Of a stretch of DNA of 64,000 bases, positions 56,900-64,000 are shown one piece after another. The stretch lies in NCBI RefSeq assembly GCF_010389155.1, contig NC_057766.1, positions 39,999,516 to 40,063,515 of the forward strand, in the 5' to 3' direction. Each line of letters opens with the position of its first letter. The first letter of the stretch is position 1. Both the position numbers and the translations under genes were made by a program. This stretch comes from Erigeron canadensis (lineage: Eukaryota > Streptophyta > Magnoliopsida > Asterales > Asteraceae). Under the pieces are notes generated by a model. That model worked only from the letters and a program-made list of their open reading frames with translations. It did no database searches and was not told the origin of the DNA.

Positions 56900-58163
56900 A
56901 GTAGTCGACATTGATATTTATATGTATAAATCTATATTTTATTTTTATAGAATAATAAGTCAAGAAAAGTTAAAATTGAAATCTTTAGAATGTCGAGAGA
57001 TGTGATTACACGGATTGTTTATAGCATTTTAAAGATTAGATAAATTATTAAATATATAAATTTAAATGTAAAAATGTAAGTAAAAACAAATTTAAAAGAA
57101 TATACTTCTAAAACATTAAACACATATATTATATTTCATCTTTTGAAATAATTTTTTGTACATAATATTTCATATGTTTAAATTGTTTTAACTAAATTTT
57201 TGATGGAAAATCAAAAAGTGTAAATTAATGAGATTTGTTCAATAAATACTAATATAATAATATATTTGGATAATGATTATTAGAATTTTTAATTTATAAT
57301 TAAATTCAATGGTGACATAAGCGAAAGTCAATTTGATAAAATTAAGCGATTTGATTGGTTAATAAGTTATTAGTTCAACTGTCATATAATATATTGATTA
57401 TGATTATGATTATGATGAGAATTGAGCACAATAAGTTGATAACTTGATATAGTTACTTGTTTAGACTTAAACTCCGTGACGTTTCTCTTAGGTTGACGGC
57501 TAGAGATGATAAGTTATTCAATACTGAATCACTACAGGATACAGTGATCTTGCTTCTTGCATGGATTCCTATGTGTTTTTAGCCCAGCCCGGCCCAGCCC
57601 AAAAATCACTAGTTGCTTCCAGAACCAATTTGGCCATTAATACCAACCCGCTTATATATAACGCCATCTCTAACTTGTTAAAGTCATCTAGATTCATTGA
57701 TCGGCCACTTTATTGAATTGAACACAATTGATCCTTATTGAATTTTAGCCCTATGTACAATGGAACCAACTCCTGATTAATTCAACATTTTCTATATACC
57801 TACAATCGGCAAATCTATTTGAATACCAACCGATCAGAATGCTTCGTATATCATAAACCAGTCCGAACTATGCATAGGATAGTGAACATATGATTGAAGT
57901 ATATAAATTAAAATTGGCATACATATTATAACTTCGAAGTTCGAAGTGCTTTTGCAAATTGAAACTGGCTAGTAAGAATAAGAATGGTTTATAAAGGTGA
58001 ATTTTGTTTTTGTCAAATGGTTTGAAAATATCCGCTTGACAACTCTTTCAGAGTTTGACCAATAATTTAAGTGAATTTTGAGGTTAACAGATAAAAATAA
58101 TACTGTTTAAAAATAAAAAAAGATAAAAATAATGAATGCAAAAGCTTGCTTTAATAGTACTAC
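56900..58163. other. Intergenic region between Gypsy LTR remnant and Harbinger element
   Basis: AT-rich, with a GC-richer phrase CCCAGCCCGGCCCAGCCC near 57583. No ORF or element could be supported. Confidence 0.4.
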
Positions 58164-58166
58164 TGA

Positions 58167-60020
58167 GGCCCTTGCTTATAACGTACTTAGGTGTGCGTCT
58201 TAGCCGCCTTGGACGCCGGACGCTATAAGCATAGGGAGTCCTTGGGCTGCGTTTTCGGTGAGGAGTCTTCCGCAAGAAGATGAAGGACGCAGGAGATAGT
58301 TTTTAAACTTTTTTTTTTCTTTTTTTTTTAACGGCTTTTTTTTTTCCTATTTAAACACTCTAACTTATTCTCATTTTAACACACAAACATTTTATCACAC
58401 ACCATTTCATTCATCAAACACCACCAAAATTATGTCTAGTTCATCATCAAGTGACAAATTTAATTTTCTAAACAACACTGTTACGCAAATGAACACGCTA
58501 TTTAATCCGTAGATCGCAGGCGCCTTTTTTGATGTTTGTAATGAAGAGGAAGCAAACGATGTCGAGTCAAGTTCACGGGTTCCTCGAACCAGAAGGGTTT
58601 TATCACGAGATCATGCCGGAGCTACGGTGCGTTTATGAAATGATTACTTTTCTGATGCACTAACTTTTCGGCTGATTATTTTCGAAGAAGATTTCGAATG
58701 CGCAAGCATATGTTTCTTCATATATGCCAAGATATACACAACTTTAGCGCCATCGAACCCCTACCCAAACATTTTCAGTTTTTCCAAAAAAGTCAAACCG
58801 ATTGCAGTGGTAGGCATGGTTTCAACATTTTCTAAAAATGTACTTCCGCCATAAGTCAATTGGCGTATGTTGCTAATGTCGACCAATTAGATGAGTACTT
58901 ACTTATGGGCGTGCGACTTCAGCTGAATGTTTACATAACTTTTACAAGTGTGTTTATTATTTATATCACACTGAGTACTTGAGAAGGCCGACAACTGAAG
59001 ATGTCCAACGTTTGGTAAGTAAGCATGAACAAATACATGGTTTTCCTAGTATGCTTCGTAGTATTGATAGTATGCATTGGGGTTAAAGAAACTTTCTGGT
59101 GGCTTGGCAAGGGCAGTACACACGAGGCGATAAAAGACATCCAACGATCATGTTTGAAGCAGTTGCTTCGTATGATTTGTGGATTTGGCATGCTTACTTT
59201 GGCCCTGCAGGTTCGAACAACGACATCAACGTCCTTAATGAATCAGATTTTTTTGATGATCTACTCCAAGATAGGTCCCCCAAATGCAATATACTATTAA
59301 CGACGAAGAGTTTACGAAGAGATATTATCTAGCTGACGGTATTTATCCTGAATGGGCCACACTAGTCAAGTCTTTTAAATGCCCGATGGACCCAAAGACT
59401 ACAAAGATCAAGCGCTACCAAGAAGCTGCAAGAAAGGATGTCAAATGAGCTTTCGGGGTGCTTCAAGGTCGTTGGGCAATCCTTAAAAATGATGTCCGCC
59501 CGCATTCGGTGAACAAAATAAAACGTATGATTTATACTTGTGTCCTTCTACACAACATGATTGTTCAAGACAACGGTAATGCAATTTCCGACCTTGAGGA
59601 GGATTATTTGGCCGATCCAACTAATATGCCAACACGTACATGGGATGAAAGGGTTGCAACGCAAATGCGTGTCTTCGCAGAGTTACGTGATAGAAGCACG
59701 CACCATAGACTTTGCAATACCCTAATGGAACAAGTTTGGCACCTTCCGGAAAATTACCGTCAACGTTGATTTTTTGTATTATGTCTAGTTTCGTAATATT
59801 AATTTTCTATTATTAGGATCGTAGCTTTTTTTTTTTAATAAGTGTTGTAATATCTTATTAATAATAAAAGTATTTATTTGAATGGTGTTTTGTTAATAAA
59901 AAAAATATAAAAGAATTGATGATGTGACGAAGAAGTTCTGAAGAAGCTTGCCTTATAGGTATGGGGAGTCCTGAGTGGTGTGATGCTGACGTGAGGACTC
60001 CCTCTTTATAAGGAAAGGCC
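58167..60020 (+). mobile_element. PIF/Harbinger transposon, inactive (1,854 bp)
   Basis: The ends GGCCCTTGCTTATAA and (reverse complement) GGCCTTTCCTTATAA are flanked by TGA on both sides (58164-58166 and 60021-60023), a 3-bp duplication. Subterminal GGGAGTCC repeats occur near both ends. The interior codes for a degraded Harbinger transposase. The Myb-like second protein of autonomous elements is missing. Confidence 0.8.
58432..59769 (+). pseudogene. PIF/Harbinger transposase pseudogene (DDE_Tnp_4)
   Basis: From the ATG at 58432, frames shift among MSSSSSSDKFNFL, RRVLSRDHAGATVRL, RRPTAEDVQRLVSKHEQIHG, FPSMLRSIDSMHWG, GQYTRGDKRHPTIMFEAVAS, GSNNDINVLNES, YLADGIYPEWATLVKSF, AARKDVK, AFGVLQGRWAIL and CVLLHNMIVQDN. 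The first two catalytic Asp positions remain (SIDSMHWG, SNNDINVL). The catalytic Glu codon (VERAFG in active proteins) is now Lys, and the next codon is TGA. Several other stops and shifts are present. Confidence 0.88.
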
Positions 60021-60023
60021 TGA

Positions 60024-60422
60024 TTTAACAATAGTACTCCGTGATACACTACAATGTATATTCTGCATGCATTCATTCATTTGAGTTGAAATTCACTCAT
60101 TTTGAAACAAATTTCTTATTGATTATTGCTTACAGATCAATGACAAAGATTTTTAAACAGTCATTGGTTATATCATATTTAAGCAGTATACAAAGTATCT
60201 TGCAACCAAATCATTCTCTAAAGTCTAAACCACTTAACTACTAATGGTGTGTGATCAAACATACAAGCAGAACATGAGTGAAATTTGACCCAAGTAATAG
60301 GCACATGTTCAGTTAATATATAAATCGATCACAAATCGCGTTTCAATGTCAAACCTAGCTAGGCTTGAGCCCAGCCGTTTGTGATTCTGACATAAGCGGC
60401 AAACTTATAATGAGAACGATCA
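60024..60422. other. Short intergenic region, EXO70 3' side
   Basis: AT-rich sequence between the Harbinger element and the EXO70 stop codon. It should contain the EXO70 3' UTR and polyadenylation site. Nothing else was recognised. Confidence 0.4.
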
Positions 60423-62216
60423 TCAATCACTTCTAAAACCAACTGTTGTCTCGTGGAACAGCTCCAGCAAATATTTCATCATATTTTCTGGAGAAAGCCT
60501 CAGCATTAACTTCACACACAACTCATCTGTGCTCAAAGTGATCAAATGCTTAGCATAAAATTCCTCGTACACGGGCACCAAGTTCTTCACAATCGACACC
60601 TTCATCTTGTCTCTCATAAATTCATCCACCACAGTCCAAGTCATCTGTTTGACATATACCTCCTCAAACATAAAATACAACTTTCTAAAACATGCCTTTG
60701 CCTTCTCCCCCGATACATATATACAACTATTCGGTAAGCACGCAATCACTTTATACCACGTCATTGTTTCGTAACTTAACACATATGCATCCAACTTCTT
60801 CTCGTGTATCCCTATCCATTCTTCCCCCAAAATAAACCTCATATTCGTCGAACGTACTTTCTCTATGATAGAGTTGAGATTGTTGATTAGAAATAGATAT
60901 TGTAACGCTTTGCAATTCTGTAGCTTTGCTTTTCCGTCAAGTTTGCATAAAAGAACAGAAAGTATAGACCCAAACATGATGGAAACCGATGCTCTAGAAG
61001 CTTCTTCAAACGACGTTTGTTCATGTTCGTCAACAATGACATTACTTAACGAATCACCGTAATTCGTTAGAGAAGTCAAATAATCCAAAACTGAAATACT
61101 TAACGGATCAACTCCACCACCAGACACTCTGATCTTACATGAATTTTTATGGACCGATGATTTGAATTCATCAAGAACCGTTCTGATTGAGTCACTGAGT
61201 TTGTGAAGAGACTCGATAGCTTGAACTTTGACTACTGCAACTGATTCTGTTGAGAAGAGTGACTCGATTTCTGGCCAGAGTTCTAAGATGGAATTGTGCA
61301 AGTCCAACATGATGAAAACTGTTTCGGATTTTAGCTTCTTATTGCATCTGGTAGTGGCGATGAGTTCTGGAAACTTGAATAGATTCATCGCTCCTTCTTT
61401 TGTTGACATCTCAAAACATGAATTTTGTATATTTACGTATGAAGTGAAAATGTGTTCACTCAAAAGCTTTTCATTACAAAAGAGTTTTCTCATAGCGATT
61501 TGGGTGGCATTTACCCAGGTTTTGACATGATCGTCCAAATTATGTGAAGCATTATTATGTAACATCTTGTTGATTTGAGAAGAGCTATATTGTTGGATTC
61601 CAAGTTGAAACAGAGATTCGTCGATAATCAGTTTTCGTATGTTTTTGTATACTTGGATACACTCTTGTCTATATCCACAGCTAATCATTGTATCAGCAAT
61701 TAGCCGTAGATTTGAAATCGCTAACGTTGATAGTTGTTCAATATCAAAAATCAAGTGTTGATCACTATTTGTACTATTATTGTTGGATAAGATTAGATGG
61801 AAGTCTTTTTCTAGTCGTTTCATGGCGATTTGCATGAGTTTTTGAGCATCAAAGAGCTTCTCTGATTGCGAATCATGTCCAGCGAGGAAATGCATCAACC
61901 GATGCAACCCTTTAGCGCACTTAATGAAAAGTTCGGCTTCTGTTTTGTTCTCTTGGAACATGGAGACGGACCTGGCCGTGGTGTTAGAATGGTCCCACTT
62001 GTGGATAACTGTATGTGCGTCTTTTATGGTTTCGTCCATCATGGACTCGGATGATGACGATGAAAAAGGAGAAGATAATGATGATGATGATGAGGCTGTT
62101 TGTGAATTTGGTGAAGAAGTTGTTGAAGATATGGTGTTAAAAGAGAAGAGATGGATTAGCTTTTTCGGTTTTTGATTCGTTAATCTTTTTGGTGAAGGAG
62201 ATGAGATTATTGCCAT
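60423..62216 (-). CDS. EXO70: Exocyst complex component EXO70, single-exon
   Basis: An uninterrupted frame of 597 residues starts MAIISSPSPKRLTNQKPKK. A Ser-rich low-complexity segment covers residues about 30-60. The EXO70 helical-bundle body follows: IKDAHTVIHKWDHS, AELFIKCAKGLHRLM, LMQIAMKRLEKDFHLIL, SVLDYLTSLTNYGD, LQYLFLINNLNSIIEKVRS and VPVYEEFYAKH. The end is LSPENMMKYLLELFHETTVG. EXO70 tethers secretory vesicles to the plasma membrane through phosphoinositides and helps set exocytosis sites. Intronless genes are the rule for most plant EXO70 clades. The Ser-rich head and sequence suggest the EXO70H group, but I cannot settle this without a tree. Confidence 0.93.
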   Translation of the reverse strand: MAIISSPSPKRLTNQKPKKLIHLFSFNTISSTTSSPNSQTASSSSSLSSPFSSSSSESMMDETIKDAHTVIHKWDHSNTTARSVSMFQENKTEAELFIKCAKGLHRLMHFLAGHDSQSEKLFDAQKLMQIAMKRLEKDFHLILSNNNSTNSDQHLIFDIEQLSTLAISNLRLIADTMISCGYRQECIQVYKNIRKLIIDESLFQLGIQQYSSSQINKMLHNNASHNLDDHVKTWVNATQIAMRKLFCNEKLLSEHIFTSYVNIQNSCFEMSTKEGAMNLFKFPELIATTRCNKKLKSETVFIMLDLHNSILELWPEIESLFSTESVAVVKVQAIESLHKLSDSIRTVLDEFKSSVHKNSCKIRVSGGGVDPLSISVLDYLTSLTNYGDSLSNVIVDEHEQTSFEEASRASVSIMFGSILSVLLCKLDGKAKLQNCKALQYLFLINNLNSIIEKVRSTNMRFILGEEWIGIHEKKLDAYVLSYETMTWYKVIACLPNSCIYVSGEKAKACFRKLYFMFEEVYVKQMTWTVVDEFMRDKMKVSIVKNLVPVYEEFYAKHLITLSTDELCVKLMLRLSPENMMKYLLELFHETTVGFRSD

Positions 62217-62334
62217 TATGATGATTCAGTGAATGTATAGTGGGATTAGATGATTTTGGTTTTGATAAAGATCGATCCAATTAGATCAAATGAAGATTTG
62301 AGTTGAGTTGAATGAAGGAGTGGATACAAGATAG

Positions 62335-62345
62335 AATTTAAATAG
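62335..62345 (-). promoter_or_regulatory. TATA-like element of EXO70
   Basis: The minus strand reads CTATTTAAATT, about 120 bp before the start codon. It is the best TATA candidate in the upstream stretch. Confidence 0.4.
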
Positions 62346-62773
62346 GGAGGGAAAAATGGAATCTAGCTAGTTGTAATATTTAATGTTGTTGTACAAAAAG
62401 AAGATGTTATTAGTGGTTACGACTTACGATGGTCTAGTTAGCTTATTGTGTTAGAAAAGGTCAAATTATATTTAAAACAAAGTAACTAATTTTCAAAGAA
62501 TGCAATTGTAATAATAGATCGCATTTGGAACACACTTGAATGCATGTAATTGGTATATCGATCACTTATAATGCTCGATCCTATGGATCACTTCTCTAAA
62601 AAAAATGCGATACCATAGCACCTCCCCTTTGCTTTGCAAAAAACCGATACCTTGTTGTGTTTTCGAGGAGATGAATACATGGTGGTGTGTGGTATTGTGT
62701 AAACCTTTTTGTTTTTCAAATTTGATTTATTTTTTTTTATATGTGTAAATGGATATATATGTTTATATCTATA

Positions 62774-63974
62774 TCTATATAAATATTAAAACAATAGTTA
62801 TCCTATCATTATAAAGTCTTCTACAATTTAAAGCTATTTTTAAAAATTGCCACATAAGTCTTTATCCTATGTGACATCTCTATATCTATACTATCTTATA
62901 ATAATTATCACATTCTCTCTCATAAAAGTGTTAGATGGAAAATTACTATTTTACCCTTTATAAATTAATTTACATCATTAATCCTTTATCTTTTAAATTA
63001 TATATACTATCACTTTACATCAATTACATTTACACAAATTACTTACACAGTTGCACCCACCATGAACAATACCACCAAAGCCACCGTCACCACCGCCAAT
63101 CGTCGTCACCACCAAACCGTCGCCGCATTGCGCGGGTTCAATGCTAGTTTTTTTACAATATATAAATCTACAAAATTATATTATCTAAAACTATTAAATT
63201 AAATAAAAATAAAATCTATATATAAACAAAGTCTTACAAAAATAAAAGTAAAAAATCACATTCTATATCATAATAAAAACCGTACGAATTTAAAATCTAT
63301 TTTTAAAATTGGAAAATATTTGGTTTTCAAATTCTTTATTTCTTAATTTTACTATCCAATATAACCAATATTATATATCACATTGTAATATATTTTTTTA
63401 TCCTTTTCGTGGTGGTGATTTTACGTTTTATAAAAACTATTATCAATTACTAGGTGAATTCAACGTAATTTGAATCATAGGTTTGTTCTTTATAATTTAA
63501 TTATAATTTGAATTTAGTTTCTAACTATATATAATTAAAGTTTTTCAATTTTTACGAATTTTATTATTTGATGAAGTAAGTTTTATGAAACTATTTTATT
63601 TGAAAGAGTGTGATGAAATTCTAATAAGTCACATATCACTTTGCAAAAAATAAAAGATCGTTATGATTTTACATTATATTTACATTTTAACTTCATTTTA
63701 TGTTTATTAGTATTGCATGAAGTATAATATGTGATAGTTAATATGAATATTTGATAACGTATGTTTTTATATAAATGCAAAGATTTTCATAAATAATAAG
63801 AGTTATATTTTGAATTTATCTATTTCAATAAATGTAAAAATTTCCATTTAATGATAATATAGATTTATATGTACATGCCTAAATAATGTATAGTTGTTAA
63901 AAGTTATTATAAATATTCATATAACTAAAACAACATTTTTAAATAACCGCACATCGTGCGAGTAAAAGACCTAG
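62774..63974 (+). mobile_element. Helitron, outer copy (about 1.2 kb)
   Basis: The left end TCTATATAAATATTAAAAC follows an A. The right end has the hairpin CGCACATCGTGCG, then AGTAAAAGACCTAG before T (63975). This is the CTRR-type Helitron terminus without target duplication. A second Helitron is nested inside. No Rep/helicase coding is present. Confidence 0.55.
62885..63147 (+). mobile_element. Helitron, nested inner copy (263 bp)
   Basis: It begins TCTATACTATCTTATAATAA after A. It ends with a CACC-rich tract, the hairpin CCGCATTGCGCGG, then GTTCAATGCTAG before T. It is the clearest small Helitron in the window. The start motif is the same as at 25273. Confidence 0.7.
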
Positions 63975-64000
63975 TTACTAATAAAAATATAAAATGTCGA

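Noticed and set aside
60546..62175. Plus-strand frames opposite EXO70
   Set aside because: Shadows of the intact 597-residue EXO70 frame.

Overview
This is a 64 kb piece of a nuclear plant genome. The evidence is spliced genes with GT-AG introns in an AT-rich background, single-exon EXO70, an NPF transporter, a RETARDED ROOT GROWTH orthologue, and dense plant-type Copia, Helitron, hAT, Mutator-like and PIF/Harbinger elements. A eudicot is clear. An asterid, perhaps Asteraceae, is my impression from the repeat types only.

Six host genes look intact. From left to right they are: NOT4 (CCR4-NOT E3 ligase, minus, running off the left edge, 1-2980); RRG/DUF155-RMD1 (plus, 7691-11260); an EEIG1/EHBP1 NT-C2 domain gene (minus, 11758-14876, convergent with RRG); an NPF2/NAXT-like transporter (plus, 22541-25168); a pectate lyase-like gene (plus, 49242-53213); and EXO70 (minus, 60423-62216). 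I assigned exons by reading splice sites and checking phase. All phases close for NOT4, RRG, NPF and pectate lyase. The genes have no evident pathway link, and each stands alone with its own promoter.

The rest is a mobile-element landscape. A 2.27 kb Helitron (3581-5847) next to the NOT4 promoter carries a decayed RING-finger exon. From 26.6 to 32.3 kb there is a graveyard of same-strand gene fragments: an AlkB-type dioxygenase with one intron retained, two copies of a choline/ethanolamine kinase motif block, and unassigned exons. It runs into a 100-N assembly gap at 32348-32447. A degraded Copia element fills 32448-40759. It has a repeat-rich leader full of ACCGGT motifs and an unusually long reading frame between the zinc knuckle and the protease. 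Next come a hAT element with an 8-bp target duplication (41529-43419) that hosts a Mutator-like foldback element with a 9-bp duplication (41705-42591), a MITE interrupted by a Helitron, and a perfect solo LTR with a 5-bp duplication (44356-44844).

The right third holds SINE heads, palindromic MITEs, a Gypsy LTR remnant, a dead PIF/Harbinger transposase (58167-60020) and two nested Helitrons (62774-63974). I found no CRISPR array, rRNA gene or intact tRNA gene. I did not find a convincing new biological system. The most unusual items are the multi-gene fragment tract, the Copia leader repeats with the extended gag frame, and the nested transposons with readable target-site duplications.
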